The translations under genes and the position numbers were made by a program. From the NCBI GenBank assembly GCA_030615625.1, contig JAUWYX010000003.1, positions 124,001 through 188,000 on the forward strand: DNA of 64,000 nucleotides. The letters are read 5' to 3'. The DNA is from Dehalococcoidia bacterium (lineage in GTDB: Bacteria > Chloroflexota > Dehalococcoidia > GIF9 > AB-539-J10). Below are positions 30,362-41,030 of the stretch, piece by piece; positions within the stretch are counted from its first letter, which is position 1, and every line of letters begins with the position of its first letter. The notes under the pieces were generated by a model, which made no database searches, was not told the origin of the DNA, and saw only the letters and a program-made list of their open reading frames with translations.

Positions 30362-30434
30362 GCCCACATAGCTCAGTAGGTAGAGCACGTTCTTGGTAAG
30401 AACGGGGTCACCAGTTCGAATCTGGTTGTGGGCT
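30362..30434 (+). tRNA. tRNA-Thr (GGT), intact copy
   Basis: GCCCACA/TGTGGGC acceptor; GTTCT-TGGTAAGAAC anticodon arm (GGT); T-loop TTCGAAT. Confidence 0.94.
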
Positions 30435-30455
30435 TTGAGATAAAAGGAGGTTAAA

Positions 30456-31658
30456 ATGGCTAAGAAAGTTTATGAGCGTGTTAAACAACATATCAATGTG
30501 GGCACTATAGGACATGTTGACCATGGGAAAACCACACTGACTGCAGCCATGACCCAGGTATTAGCTAAAGCAGGCACTACACAATTCCGAACCTTTGATT
30601 CCATAGATAATGCTCCTGAAGAGAAAGCTCGTGGTCTAACAATTGCCATTTCCCATATCGAGTATGAGACTGAGAAGCGCCATTATTGTCATGTTGACTG
30701 TCCCGGGCATGCTGACTATATCAAGAACATGATAACTGGAGCTGCTCAGATGGATGGAGCTATTTTGGTGGTCGCTGCCGATGACGGTCCTATGCCACAA
30801 ACCAGGGAACACATCCTTCTAGCCCGGCAGGTGGAAGTTCCCCGCATAATGGTGGCTCTCAATAAGGTAGATCTGGTAGATGACCCAGAGTTGTTAGAAT
30901 TGGTAGAGATGGAGGTTAGAGACTTGCTTAAAAAGTATAACTTTCCTGGTGATGAAATCCCCGTTGTGCGAGTAAGTGCTCTTAAGTCTCTGGAATGTGG
31001 CTGTGGAAAAAGAGAGTGCCCCTGGTGTGGAGCAGTATGGAAGTTGTTGGATGCTATAGATGATTATATTCCGCTACCACAGAGAGAAAAGGATAAACCT
31101 TTCTTGATGCCAATAGAAGACGTGTTCAGTATCAAAGGACGGGGGACTGTGCCTACAGGCAGGATAGAACGCGGGGTGATCAAAGGCGGTGACGAAATAG
31201 AGATAGTAGGATTAAAAGAGACGAGGAAAACAGTGGCGGTTAGCTTAGAGATGTTCCATAAGACTATGAACGAGGCAGAATCCGGCGATGCTATTGGAGT
31301 GCTATTGCGAGGCATAGATCGAGATGAAATAGAACGGGGTCAGGTTCTAGCAGCGCCAGGCACGGTCAAGCCTCATATCGAAGCTGAGGCTGAAGTATAT
31401 ATTTTGACCAAGGAGGAAGGTGGCAGGCACACACCTTTCTTCAATGGTTATAAGCCCCAGTTTTTTATCAGAACTCTGGACGTTACAGGCGAAATAAGTC
31501 TTCCTGAGGGTGTGGAGATGGCTATGCCCGGTGACAGCTTGACTCACATGAAGATTAAGACCATTTACCCCGTAGCTATGGAGGAGGGATTACGCTTTGC
31601 TATTCGGGAGGGTGGCAAGACAGTCGGTGCTGGCGTGATTAGCAAGATTATCGCATAA
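30456..31658 (+). CDS. tuf: Elongation factor Tu
   Basis: [59 protein letters not shown]. Confidence 0.97.
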   Translation: MAKKVYERVKQHINVGTIGHVDHGKTTLTAAMTQVLAKAGTTQFRTFDSIDNAPEEKARGLTIAISHIEYETEKRHYCHVDCPGHADYIKNMITGAAQMDGAILVVAADDGPMPQTREHILLARQVEVPRIMVALNKVDLVDDPELLELVEMEVRDLLKKYNFPGDEIPVVRVSALKSLECGCGKRECPWCGAVWKLLDAIDDYIPLPQREKDKPFLMPIEDVFSIKGRGTVPTGRIERGVIKGGDEIEIVGLKETRKTVAVSLEMFHKTMNEAESGDAIGVLLRGIDRDEIERGQVLAAPGTVKPHIEAEAEVYILTKEEGGRHTPFFNGYKPQFFIRTLDVTGEISLPEGVEMAMPGDSLTHMKIKTIYPVAMEEGLRFAIREGGKTVGAGVISKIIA

Positions 31659-31697
31659 ATATTGACTCCTACGCACTTTGTAAGTTTTTAAATAGAC

Positions 31698-31868
31698 GTG
31701 GCTAAAAAGAAGGGCGATTTACGCGTAATTATCCACCTGGCTTGCAGTCAATGTTTGCGGAGAACATATACTACGACAAAAAACAAGAAGAATGATCCGC
31801 AACGGCTGGAGTTAAATAAGTATTGTCCTCATTGTCGTGGCTATACTGTTCATCGAGAAACAAAGTAA
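31698..31868 (+). CDS. rpmG: Ribosomal protein bL33 (GTG start)
   Basis: Own translation: [56 protein letters not shown]; absent from the ORF track. Confidence 0.93.
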   Translation: MAKKKGDLRVIIHLACSQCLRRTYTTTKNKKNDPQRLELNKYCPHCRGYTVHRETK

Positions 31869-31871
31869 CTT

Positions 31872-32099
31872 ATGACAACTCACGCTAAGAAAGCGGGTAC
31901 TAAGTCCGCTCCGGCTAAAAAATCGAGGTTCAGTTTCTTTACCGAGGTAGTACCTGAACTGCGAAAAGCGCACTGGCCAACAAGGCAGGAAGCTTTGAGG
32001 TTGAGTATTTTAGTGCTCGTTGTGTGTGCTGTTGTGGGAGCCATTTTAGGTGCTTTAGATTGGGTTTTTACACAACTGTTTTTGCTTGTAAGTGGTTAG
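31872..32099 (+). CDS. secE: Preprotein translocase subunit SecE
   Basis: FFTEVVPELRKAHWPTRQEALRLSILVLVVCAVVGAILGALDWVF. Confidence 0.93.
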   Translation: MTTHAKKAGTKSAPAKKSRFSFFTEVVPELRKAHWPTRQEALRLSILVLVVCAVVGAILGALDWVFTQLFLLVSG

Positions 32100-32105
32100 T
32101 AGTCA

Positions 32106-32633
32106 ATGGTTGATGGAGAATGGTACTTATTATACGTCTCTTCGGGTCATGAGGAGCAGGCCAGGAGGAATTTAGAACAGCGTATCAAATATATGGATGT
32201 GGGTGATAAGGTATTTGATGTGGTGATACCCACAACTAAAGAGATTGAAATCAAAGCTGGAAAGCGGCATACGATGACTAAAAAAGCTTTCCCAGGCTAT
32301 ATCATGGTAAATATGAGATTAGACGAGTATAGCTGGGATATAGTACGCAATACCCCTGGGGTCGCTGGCTTTGTGAGTGCTGGTACTAAACCTGTTCCTT
32401 TACCTAAACAAGAGGCGGATGCCATCCTGCGACGCATGGAAGAAGCTCCTACCGAGGTTAAAATGAATTTTAAGGAAAGAGATAGTGTACGTGTAACGAG
32501 TGGGCCTTTTATTGACTTCATCGGCAAAGTGGAGCAAGTTAATCTGAACAAAGGTAAAGCAATAGTTTTATTATCGCTCTTCGGCCGGGAAACGCCTGTG
32601 GAATTAGACCTCCTGGGGATAGAAAAGATATAA
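32106..32633 (+). CDS. nusG: Transcription termination/antitermination factor NusG
   Basis: WYLLYVSSGHEEQARRNLEQRI; FPGYIMVNMRLDEYSWDIVRNTPGVAGFVS; VNLNKGKAIVLLSLFGRETPVELDL. Confidence 0.95.
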   Translation: MVDGEWYLLYVSSGHEEQARRNLEQRIKYMDVGDKVFDVVIPTTKEIEIKAGKRHTMTKKAFPGYIMVNMRLDEYSWDIVRNTPGVAGFVSAGTKPVPLPKQEADAILRRMEEAPTEVKMNFKERDSVRVTSGPFIDFIGKVEQVNLNKGKAIVLLSLFGRETPVELDLLGIEKI

Positions 32634-32677
32634 GGCCTGAGTAGAAGCCCAGAATGCAATGAAAGAGAGATTCAGTA

Positions 32678-33100
32678 ATGGCGAAGAAGGTTAAAACGGT
32701 CATTAAGTTGCAGATACCTGCAGGTAAAGCTACTCCGGCACCACCTGTGGGACCTGCTTTAGGGCAACACGGTATTAATATCATGGCTTTTTGTAAGGAA
32801 TATAATGAACGAACTGCTTCTCAAGAGGGTTTCATCATTCCTGCTGAGATAACTGTATATGAAGATCGCTCCTTTAGCTTTGTGACCAAGATGCCGCCTG
32901 TTTCTGATCTATTACGGCGCGCTTTGGGAGTAGAAAAGGGTGGCGGTAATACCGGAAGCGAGAAAATAGGCAAGATAAGTAAAGAGACAGTTTATGAGAT
33001 CGCGCGGAATAAAATGAAGGACCTCAATACGACTGATATTGATAAGGCAGCAAGCATTGTTGCTGGCACGGCTCGGAGCATGGGAGTTGAGGTAGAATAA
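32678..33100 (+). CDS. rplK: Ribosomal protein uL11
   Basis: [34 protein letters not shown]. Confidence 0.97.
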   Translation: MAKKVKTVIKLQIPAGKATPAPPVGPALGQHGINIMAFCKEYNERTASQEGFIIPAEITVYEDRSFSFVTKMPPVSDLLRRALGVEKGGGNTGSEKIGKISKETVYEIARNKMKDLNTTDIDKAASIVAGTARSMGVEVE

Positions 33101-33144
33101 ATTTAGGTTCTTAAAAGTCCGTAGGATTTTGAGGATATAAGTAA

Positions 33145-33867
33145 GTGGAAAAACATGGTAAGAAATATCAGGAAGCTAGTAAACTTGTAGATAGGTCAAG
33201 GACCTATTCTCCTGAAGAAGCGATCGAATTAGCTAAGAAGGTTTCCTACGCCAAATTTGATGAGACCGTTGAGCTCCATTTGAAGATGGGAGTCGATCCC
33301 CGCAGTGCTGACCAACAAGTGCGTGGTGTAATTCTACTGCCTAATGGACTGGGGAAGAAGACACGAGTGCTCGTCTTTACCCAAGGTGAGGGGATAAAGT
33401 TGGCGGAGGAAGCAGGTGCTGACTATGTTGGAGCAGACGAGCTTATTAAACAAATTGAAGGTGGCTGGCTTGAATTTGATATATCTGTTGCCACCCCTGA
33501 TATGATGCCCAAAGTAGCCAAGCTCGGTCGTATTTTAGGGCGGCGAGGTTTGATGCCCAATCCCAAGTCTGGCACCGTAGTACCGCCTCAAGATCTAGCG
33601 CGCGTTGTGAATGAAGCTCGTAAGGGTAGAACTGAATTTCGTTTAGATAGAACAGCTATTATCCATTTGCCTATTGGCAAAATCAGTTTTGATAAGGACA
33701 AGCTCTTGGAGAATCTGGCAGCGGCGGTCGAAGCTATTGTTAAAGCAAAGCCCAGTGGGGCTAAAGGGCAATATATCAGAAGCGCGTTCCTGTCTACCAG
33801 CATGGGGCCGGGATTTAAGCTGGATATTACATCTGTACTTGCTGTGTCAAGTCTTTTGAGTCGATAA
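33145..33867 (+). CDS. rplA: Ribosomal protein uL1 (GTG start)
   Basis: [37 protein letters not shown]. Confidence 0.96.
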   Translation: MEKHGKKYQEASKLVDRSRTYSPEEAIELAKKVSYAKFDETVELHLKMGVDPRSADQQVRGVILLPNGLGKKTRVLVFTQGEGIKLAEEAGADYVGADELIKQIEGGWLEFDISVATPDMMPKVAKLGRILGRRGLMPNPKSGTVVPPQDLARVVNEARKGRTEFRLDRTAIIHLPIGKISFDKDKLLENLAAAVEAIVKAKPSGAKGQYIRSAFLSTSMGPGFKLDITSVLAVSSLLSR

Positions 33868-34037
33868 CCCAACCAGAGACTTCAATGCTCTTATGTGTAA
33901 CAAGCCTGTTGCGTTGCGCGCCTATATTGGAAACCTGGGAATATGCCATCACTGGTTGTCTGCAATAGTTGGTTGGTTCCAGTCCGGGAGAACTTTTGCC
34001 GCCAAACTTAAACTTGAAATACGGAAGACAATAAATA

Positions 34038-34526
34038 ATGAAAGCTCTAATAATCTATATCTCCGTACATCATGGCAATACTGAAAGGGTTGCTAAGGTA
34101 ATGGCAAATATTCTTGATGCCGACTTGTTACAGGTGAAGCAAGTGGATGCAAGTATGCTTGAGCAGTATAACTTAATCGGTTTTGGCTCAGGGATTTTTT
34201 TTGGCAGACATCATAAAAGTCTATTAGATTTTGTTGATAAGCTGCCCATGCTAAGAAACAAAAAAGCGTTCATTTTTTCGACAAGCGGACTGGGGAAAAT
34301 ACAGTTTATCCATAATTTCGATAAACCGCTGAAAGAAAAACTGCAACGGAAAGGCTTCGATATTATCGGGGAATTCTCCTGCAGGGGCTTTGATACATCC
34401 TGGGCAGCCATGATTGTTGGCGGAATAAACAAGGGCAGGCCCAGTGTGAGAGACTTTAAAAAAGCAGAAGATTTCGCCAAAAAAATTCTGGAAACACCAT
34501 ACCTATTTCCTGACCTTGGGTCATAA
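34038..34526 (+). CDS. Flavodoxin family protein
   Basis: MKALIIYISVHHGNTERVAKVMA; IGFGSGIFFGRHHKSLLDFV. Confidence 0.88.
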   Translation: MKALIIYISVHHGNTERVAKVMANILDADLLQVKQVDASMLEQYNLIGFGSGIFFGRHHKSLLDFVDKLPMLRNKKAFIFSTSGLGKIQFIHNFDKPLKEKLQRKGFDIIGEFSCRGFDTSWAAMIVGGINKGRPSVRDFKKAEDFAKKILETPYLFPDLGS

Positions 34527-34607
34527 AAACAGGATACATACGTCATCACTGCCGTTATCCTAATCGCCATCAATTAGGAATAACCTAAATTAGACATTGT
34601 TGTCCAA

Positions 34608-35189
34608 TTAACGGCTCACCAGCAGTTTCCCCAGTTCTTCAGCTTCCCGCATCAACGCTTCATTATTTGCAATCTCACCGGCCTCCATCGCACTGCCGTA
34701 CACCATACCAACGATTTTTGATCTTGTGTAACGGAAAGCATCTTGAAATGCTCGCAATGCATTCACACACCCGGATTTGACCGGATCAACATCCCCATAA
34801 CTCATTGCGATGGCGATTCGTTTGCCCGAAAAAGGATTCTTTGTATAAGCAGGGAGTGCGTAACAGCGATCCATAAACATCTTTGTCTGAGCGGACATTG
34901 TAAACCAATAAACCGGGCTGGCAATGACCCAGGCATCTGCTCTTATTAACTTCGGGTATATTTTTTGCATGTCGTCTTTGATTGCACATCCTTTGCTATC
35001 GTGCTTTTGGCAAGTGTTACAGCCCCTGCAGGGACTAATTTTCAGGGCTTGAAGAAACACGGTTTCCACTTTTGCACCAGCGGATTTTGCCCCTCGTGAA
35101 ATCCGGGCTGCTAAGGTGGAGCTATTTCCCTTTCTCCTCGGACTGCCTAAAATGACCAGTACTTGCTTAGTCTTTGCTTTGTTTTCCAA
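34608..35189 (-). CDS. NAD(P)H-dependent FMN reductase / iron-sulfur flavoprotein-like
   Basis: VLVILGSPRRKGNSSTLAARI; CRGCNTCQKHDSKGCAIKDDM. Confidence 0.9.
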   Translation of the reverse strand: MENKAKTKQVLVILGSPRRKGNSSTLAARISRGAKSAGAKVETVFLQALKISPCRGCNTCQKHDSKGCAIKDDMQKIYPKLIRADAWVIASPVYWFTMSAQTKMFMDRCYALPAYTKNPFSGKRIAIAMSYGDVDPVKSGCVNALRAFQDAFRYTRSKIVGMVYGSAMEAGEIANNEALMREAEELGKLLVSR

Positions 35190-35220
35190 CGTCCTTGCCT
35201 CCTAAATGATATTCAGGAAA

Positions 35221-35604
35221 TTATTCCCTGCTCCTGATGGTGATTTCCGTTCCCTCGGCTACCTTTTTAAATACCGTGGCGTCGCCGATGACCTTACCGA
35301 ATACAGTAACCGGGCTCGCCGGGCGGATTTCATCTCCCTGGCTTACGGGAGTGGGTCCAAAGAAGATACAAAGCGCATTGCCGTCAGGCCAGTAACCTAA
35401 ATCTCCTATGCTTACCACTTCTTGTCCAGCCTCTAACTTAAGGTTGAGGGGAATCGAGAAATATATTTCGTCTCCCCAGAGATTGACACGGCATTTAATA
35501 GGCAACGCTTCCCAGATTGCTTGAGCCGTCCTGGTATCATTTAGCTCAGCCTCTGCTTCAACCTTCCCCGCTATTATCCGAATTTTCTTCCCCATGTTAG
35601 CCAA
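35221..35604 (-). CDS. Cyclophilin-like fold protein
   Basis: ALPIKCRVNLWGDEIYFSIP...VSIGDLGYWPDGNALCIFFGPTPVS. Confidence 0.78.
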   Translation of the reverse strand: MANMGKKIRIIAGKVEAEAELNDTRTAQAIWEALPIKCRVNLWGDEIYFSIPLNLKLEAGQEVVSIGDLGYWPDGNALCIFFGPTPVSQGDEIRPASPVTVFGKVIGDATVFKKVAEGTEITIRSRE

Positions 35605-35886
35605 TCCTATGAATAGGTGTATTATACTATCGATAAGTGTCAGCCGCCAGTTTTCAGCCTGTAGAATTCTACCGAGCTGCTGCAGTAGCCGTCAGGCTAC
35701 CACATGTCTCAGACTGTCGGGATAGCTCAAAGGGATAAGGGCATGTGTTTGAGGACGGTAATATATCCGCTGGATTGTGTGTTACCCTTGTGCTTTCTTT
35801 CAAGAGTGAGGTACCATTCTATTTAAGTACTCTATGTGGCATACTTAAATATGAACTTGGAGGCAATCGCTGATAAGGGGGTGAAA

Positions 35887-37461
35887 ATGAAAGTAGCTAA
35901 AGTGGACGAAATGAAAGACCTGGACAGGCGTGCTACGGAGGAATTTAGCATCTCGCAAGACCTTTTGATGGAGAACGCCGGGCAGGCAGTGTACTTCGTC
36001 ATGTTGCAGGAATTCGGAATAAAGAACAACAAATTCGTTGTCCTTTGTGGTGGTGGTAACAATGGTGGGGACGGGTTGGTTGTTGCCAGAAAGATTCACT
36101 CTAATGGTGGAGAGGCGAAGGTCTTTCTTCTAGACGATGAAACCAAATTTAGAGGGGCGGCAAAAAAGAACTTTGAAATAGTATCCAGAATGCCAATAGA
36201 GATGTCTAAGGTTAACTCAATCGACTCCGTAAGAGCTGAGCTTCTTGATTCCGATGCCATCGTGGATGCCATATTTGGCACAGGTCTTGTCCGAAAGGTC
36301 AGAGGGATATACAAAGATGTGATTCAACTGATAAACGAGAGCCAAAGGATAGTATTTAGCGTTGACATTCCTTCAGGCATAAATGGCGATACCGGGGAGG
36401 TGATGGGTGTGGCAGTAGAGGCAGATTATACCGTGACATTTGGGCTTCCCAAGCTGGGAAATATGCTCTATCCTGGGTATGAGCACTGCGGAAAATTGTA
36501 TGTTTCGCATATATCTTTCCCACCTGTCCTCTATAATTCCCACGCCATAAAGGTAGCAATCAATAATCCCCTAGAGCTTCCGGAGAGAGCCAGAGATACC
36601 CACAAGGGCAGCTATGGAAAGGCTCTCTTTGTTGCCGGCTCCTCAAGTTATCTTGGTGCGCCGTACTTCTCTGCCCTATCTTTCCTCAAAGCAGGAGGCG
36701 GGCTTTCCTACTTGGCAACACCAAAATCCATCTCACCATTCCTGGCAAGCAAGGGAAGTGAGGTTGTCTTTCTTCCTCAAGAAGAGACGCCTTCAGGAAG
36801 CATAGCACTAGAAAACAAGGACGAGCTCTTAGAATTTTCCCAAATGGTGGATATGGTGGTCCTGGGTCCCGGTCTTTCTTTAGCCAGGGAGACACAAGAA
36901 CTGGTGCGTGAGCTAACCCCTAATATTAACAAGCCTCTGCTCATAGATGGCGATGGAATTACTGCCATTGCTGAAGACTTAGGAAAAATAAAAAACAGGA
37001 AAGCGCCAACGATACTTACGCCCCATCTGGGCGAGATGTCCAGGATTACCAAAATGGAGATAAGCGATATAAATAAAAATAAGATAGATGTTTTGCAACG
37101 CACGGCAAGGGAACTCAATGCCCTAATTATCTTAAAGGGAGCCCATTCCCTCATAGGCTATCCCGATGGGACTGTTTTCATCAACGTAAGTGGCAACTCT
37201 GGCATGGCCACGGCTGGGAGCGGCGACGTCCTGACGGGAACTATTGCGGCCATGTATGGTCTAGGATTATCCCTTGAGGACGCGGTGAGAATGGGCGTGT
37301 TTATCCATGGATTTTCTGGCGATGTTGCTGCTGTAGATAAAGGTGAGGACGGGATAACGGCGCAGGACATACTGGAATATCTCCCCGAAACGATGAAGCT
37401 TTACAGGGAAAATTTTGCCGAAATTTCGGAAAATCTTTATGAAAGCATCTTCGTGGTATGA
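35887..37461 (+). CDS. Bifunctional NAD(P)H-hydrate epimerase/dehydratase
   Basis: MKVAKVDEMKDLDRRATEEFSISQDLLMENAGQAV; VVLCGGGNNGGDGLV; GSGDVLTGTIAAM. Track ORF starts upstream at 35836. Confidence 0.93.
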   Translation: MKVAKVDEMKDLDRRATEEFSISQDLLMENAGQAVYFVMLQEFGIKNNKFVVLCGGGNNGGDGLVVARKIHSNGGEAKVFLLDDETKFRGAAKKNFEIVSRMPIEMSKVNSIDSVRAELLDSDAIVDAIFGTGLVRKVRGIYKDVIQLINESQRIVFSVDIPSGINGDTGEVMGVAVEADYTVTFGLPKLGNMLYPGYEHCGKLYVSHISFPPVLYNSHAIKVAINNPLELPERARDTHKGSYGKALFVAGSSSYLGAPYFSALSFLKAGGGLSYLATPKSISPFLASKGSEVVFLPQEETPSGSIALENKDELLEFSQMVDMVVLGPGLSLARETQELVRELTPNINKPLLIDGDGITAIAEDLGKIKNRKAPTILTPHLGEMSRITKMEISDINKNKIDVLQRTARELNALIILKGAHSLIGYPDGTVFINVSGNSGMATAGSGDVLTGTIAAMYGLGLSLEDAVRMGVFIHGFSGDVAAVDKGEDGITAQDILEYLPETMKLYRENFAEISENLYESIFVV

Positions 37462-37548
37462 GGAGGTATCAGAGCTTTAGTGCGCATTGCAGGTATGACA
37501 TAAAAGCAGCTTGATGCTTTGCTGCCTAATGGGAAGGAAGGTGGAACA

Positions 37549-38568
37549 ATGAAAGCGATGGTGCTTAATAAGATCTCCTCAGTCGAAGAAAAACCTTTGA
37601 AGCTGGTGGAATTGCCCCAACCTGTTCCTGGGCGAAGCCAAATTTTGGTCAGGGTCTCTGCCTGTGCAGTCTGTCACACCGAGCTTGACGAAATTGAAGG
37701 CAGGGTTTCTCCTTCCAGATTTCCCATGATTTTAGGTCACGAAATTGTTGGTAGGGTGGAAAGCCTGGGGCTGGGGGCAAGCAAATTCAAAAAAGGCGAT
37801 AGAGTGGGGATTGCCTGGATTAATTGGGCTTGTGGTCGTTGTTCCTTTTGTCTCAAAGGCGAGGAAAATCTCTGTGACACGGCAAAATGGACAGGAAAGG
37901 ATGCCCATGGAGGCTATGCCCAATATACCGTAGTATCAGAGGACTTTGCCTATCCAATTCCCGAAAGGTTTACCGATTTGAAGGCCGCTCCGCTTTTATG
38001 TGCCGGGGTGATTGGCTACCGAGCCTTAAGACTCTCAGGGATGGAAAACGGAGGGATACTTGGACTTTATGGCTTTGGAGCCTCCGCTCATATTGTCATC
38101 CAGGTTGCTAAATATAAGTATCCCGACGGCAAGGTTTTCGTTTTTACCCGACCTGACCAGAGAGAGCACCAGAATTTAGCCAGAAAATTGGGAGCGGACT
38201 GGATTGGGGCGACGGGCGATACACCTCCGGAAAAGCTCAACTGCGCCATTGATTTTACTCCCGTGGGAGAGCCGGTGCGTGAAGCTCTGAGGAATCTGGA
38301 AAAGGGGGGAAGGGTGGTCGTAAATGCCATTCGCAAGACGACACCTATTCCGCAATTGGACTACACCGAGCATCTCTGGTATGAGAAGGAAGTGAAAGGT
38401 GTGGCTAACGTGACCAGAAGGGATGCTCAAGAATTTCTTCCCTTGGCTGCCGAAATTCCCATCGTCCCTGAAACCCAGGAATTTAAATTGGAAGAGGCCA
38501 ACGAAGCCTTAATTCTGCTCAAGGAAGGAAAAATCCGCGGGGCAGGAGTCCTGAAAATGACCGAATAA
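37549..38568 (+). CDS. Zinc-dependent alcohol dehydrogenase
   Basis: VCHTELDEIEGRVSPSRFPMILGHEIVGRV; CGRCSFCLKGEENLC. Likely start at 37549. Confidence 0.9.
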   Translation: MKAMVLNKISSVEEKPLKLVELPQPVPGRSQILVRVSACAVCHTELDEIEGRVSPSRFPMILGHEIVGRVESLGLGASKFKKGDRVGIAWINWACGRCSFCLKGEENLCDTAKWTGKDAHGGYAQYTVVSEDFAYPIPERFTDLKAAPLLCAGVIGYRALRLSGMENGGILGLYGFGASAHIVIQVAKYKYPDGKVFVFTRPDQREHQNLARKLGADWIGATGDTPPEKLNCAIDFTPVGEPVREALRNLEKGGRVVVNAIRKTTPIPQLDYTEHLWYEKEVKGVANVTRRDAQEFLPLAAEIPIVPETQEFKLEEANEALILLKEGKIRGAGVLKMTE

Positions 38569-38580
38569 AAAAATGCAATT

Positions 38581-40920
38581 TCATCCTCGGGTATACTCTT
38601 GACCTCTGCCTCGCTGCCTCGTTGCCCATATAGCCACTGCCACTGAAACCAGTGCGAACAAGCCTACTATGGCCATCTTCTCGGCCGGAGTAGTGTTGAC
38701 AGCTACGGTGCTCATTACAACAGCGGGCAATAGCCCGAGCCTCACTATTGGCTTCAGACTGGGATGGTCAGTTATGAACTCGGCTATCGGTGGGCTGACC
38801 CTGTAATAGAAGTCTACCAGAGCTTGTCCCAGCGGGTTCGTCAGCAGGTATTCATCTCTGAACTCACGGAGAATTTGTATTTCCTCAGCCATTGGCGTGC
38901 CGTATGCTGCGGTGGCGATGAAGCAACCGCCCCCGGTGGTGGGGGGTGGGGGTGGGGGTGGATACCGCAACGGTGGCAACGAAAGTAGCAGATTCCAATG
39001 GACAACCAGGCTTGTGGCGACCACGATACCGTCGTCTTTGAGCCCCACTGTGCGAAACCGGCCTGCGGCGACCTGAATAATATCCTTCCAGTTGCCGACA
39101 TCGCACTGCCCGCTGTAGTCGTCTCCCACGGCGACCACGGTGTCATTGGACTTAAGCCCCACCGTGTGATAGTTGCCTGCAGTGACTTGGGTGATGTCTG
39201 TCCAGTAGCCGACATTGCACTGCCCGTAGTAGTTGTCTCCCACGGCGACCACAGTCCCGTCGGACTTAAGCCCCACCGTGTGATCGTAGCCTGCAGCCAT
39301 CTGGGTGATGCTTGTCCAGTAGCCGACATTGCACTGGCCCTTGTGGTTCCGTCCTACAGCAACCACGGTGCCGTCGGACTTGAGCCCCACAGTGTGGTCG
39401 TAGCCTGCGGCGACCTGGGTGATGCCCGTCCAGCCGCCGACATCGCACTGCCCGTAGTAGTTGTCTCCTATGGCGACTACGGTGCCGTCGGACTTGAGCC
39501 CCACCGTGTGGTCGCCGCCTGCGGCGACCTGGGTGATGCCCGTCCAGCCGCCGACATTGCACTGCCCGTCGTAGTTATCTCCCACGGCGACCACAGTGTT
39601 GTCGGACTTAAGCCCCACCGTGTGATGCCAGCCTGCGGCGACCTGGGTGATGTCCGTCCAGTTGCCGACATTGCACTGCCCGTAGGAGTTGTCTCCCACG
39701 GCGACCACGGTTTCGTCGGACTTAAGTCCCACCATGTGATACCCACCTATGGCGACTCGGGTGATATCCGTCCAGCCGACATCGCACTGCCCGTAGGCGT
39801 TGTCTCCCACGGCGATTACCCAGCCGTTGGACTTAAGCCCCACCGCGTGAGCCCCGCCTGCGGCGATCTGGACAATGTCCGTCCAGCTCTGGCTGCCGAC
39901 ATCGCACTGCCCGTCGTAGTTATCTCCCATAGCGACCACGGTGCCATTGGACTTGAGCCCCACCGTGTGGGCCCCGCCTGCAGCGACTTGGCTGATGTCT
40001 GTCCAGCCGCCGACATCGCACTGCCCGTCGCCGTTTTCCCCGACGGCGACCACGGTGCCGTTGGACTTAAGCCCCACCGTGTGATTGCCGCCTGCGGCGA
40101 CCCGGATAATGTCCGTCCAGCCGGCGACATTGCACTGCCCGTCGCCTTTTTCCCCGACGGCGACCACGGTGCCATCGGATTTAAGTCCCACCGTGTGAGC
40201 CCCACCTGCGGCGACCTGGGTGATATCCGTCCAGTTGCCGACATTGCACTGCCCGTCGCCTTTTTCCCCGACGGCGACCACAGTGCCGTCGGGCTCAAGC
40301 CCCACCGTGTGAGCCCCGCCTGCGGCGATCCGGGTGATGTCCGTCCAGTTACCGACATTGCACTGCCCGGAGGTGTTCAATCCCACAGTGACCACGGTGC
40401 CATCGGACTTAAGCCCCACCGTGTGATTGCCGCCCGCGGCGACCTGCGTGATGCCTCTCCAGATGCCGACATCGCACTGCTCGTGGGTGTTGTCTCCCAC
40501 GGCGACCACCCTGCCGTTGACCTTGAGCCCCACCGTGTGAAAGCCGCCTGCCGCGACCATGGAGGTACATTTGGGCACAAAGTCAGCCGTTATGGAATAG
40601 TTATTGCTCACGATGATGTAGGTGATGGCGGCGTCGGCGTTGCCAATGCTGCCCACATCGCCAGTCCACTCGACAAAGCGGTAGCCCTCCTCAGCCTCGG
40701 CCACCAGCTCAACTAATTCTCCCGGGTCATAGTCAAGAGCCCCCTCTCCAGGAGTCGTTACCGACCCTCCAGCGGTACTGTCGATAGTGAGTTCATAATA
40801 AGGAGGATATGCTTCACCCCCACCACAGCCTGCCATCCCGGCAATTAAGGCTGCCACAACTAAAAAGATGCCAACTCTGGCCAGGTAATGGTGTCTCCGC
40901 GAACTAAGTATTATCTTCAT
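38581..40920 (-). CDS. Lipoprotein with B-repeat-like domain, 14 RCC1-like repeats, and CFIATAAYG-type C-terminal domain
   Basis: Lipobox AGMAGC; repeating [37 protein letters not shown] (~38 aa); C-terminal [34 protein letters not shown]. Confidence 0.88.
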   Translation of the reverse strand: MKIILSSRRHHYLARVGIFLVVAALIAGMAGCGGGEAYPPYYELTIDSTAGGSVTTPGEGALDYDPGELVELVAEAEEGYRFVEWTGDVGSIGNADAAITYIIVSNNYSITADFVPKCTSMVAAGGFHTVGLKVNGRVVAVGDNTHEQCDVGIWRGITQVAAGGNHTVGLKSDGTVVTVGLNTSGQCNVGNWTDITRIAAGGAHTVGLEPDGTVVAVGEKGDGQCNVGNWTDITQVAAGGAHTVGLKSDGTVVAVGEKGDGQCNVAGWTDIIRVAAGGNHTVGLKSNGTVVAVGENGDGQCDVGGWTDISQVAAGGAHTVGLKSNGTVVAMGDNYDGQCDVGSQSWTDIVQIAAGGAHAVGLKSNGWVIAVGDNAYGQCDVGWTDITRVAIGGYHMVGLKSDETVVAVGDNSYGQCNVGNWTDITQVAAGWHHTVGLKSDNTVVAVGDNYDGQCNVGGWTGITQVAAGGDHTVGLKSDGTVVAIGDNYYGQCDVGGWTGITQVAAGYDHTVGLKSDGTVVAVGRNHKGQCNVGYWTSITQMAAGYDHTVGLKSDGTVVAVGDNYYGQCNVGYWTDITQVTAGNYHTVGLKSNDTVVAVGDDYSGQCDVGNWKDIIQVAAGRFRTVGLKDDGIVVATSLVVHWNLLLSLPPLRYPPPPPPPTTGGGCFIATAAYGTPMAEEIQILREFRDEYLLTNPLGQALVDFYYRVSPPIAEFITDHPSLKPIVRLGLLPAVVMSTVAVNTTPAEKMAIVGLFALVSVAVAIWATRQRGRGQEYTRG

Positions 40921-41030
40921 ACTTCACTTCCTCCGTAACAGTTCGGTTTCCCCAAAATCCTTATTCTTCGACAGAGCTTCGGCAGGAACTCAACCGAAGG
41001 CTCTGGACATATTCTTATTCTTTTCTCTTC

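Larger units (their letters stand above)
25703..30403. mobile_element. ~4.66 kb integrative element with tyrosine integrase and HUH Rep, inserted in tRNA-Thr(GGT)
   Basis: 42-bp tRNA direct repeat at both ends, integrase beside the right end, AT-rich interior, all ORFs on the minus strand, interrupts a tRNA-tuf operon. Confidence 0.88.

Noticed and set aside
38935-38962. G-quadruplex at GGTGGTGGGGGGTGGGGGTGGGGGTGG
   Set aside because: G-rich, but it is the codons of a poly-proline linker on the minus strand; structure possible but not supported beyond composition.
39816-40358. Alternate-frame minus-strand ORFs within the RCC1 genes (also 41480-42223, 39477-39746)
   Set aside because: Low-complexity frame shadows of the same repeats.
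38998-40716. 572 aa plus-strand ORF opposite the first RCC1 gene
   Set aside because: Mirror of the 114-bp repeat on the other strand; composed of repeated [33 protein letters not shown] with no start context or known family. The minus strand has a signal peptide and recognised domains.
40972-41005. Hairpin CAGAGCTTCGG...CCGAAGGCTCTG as a new element
   Set aside because: Sits between the two RCC1 genes and is most simply a terminator or a single REP-like hairpin; no second clear copy seen.
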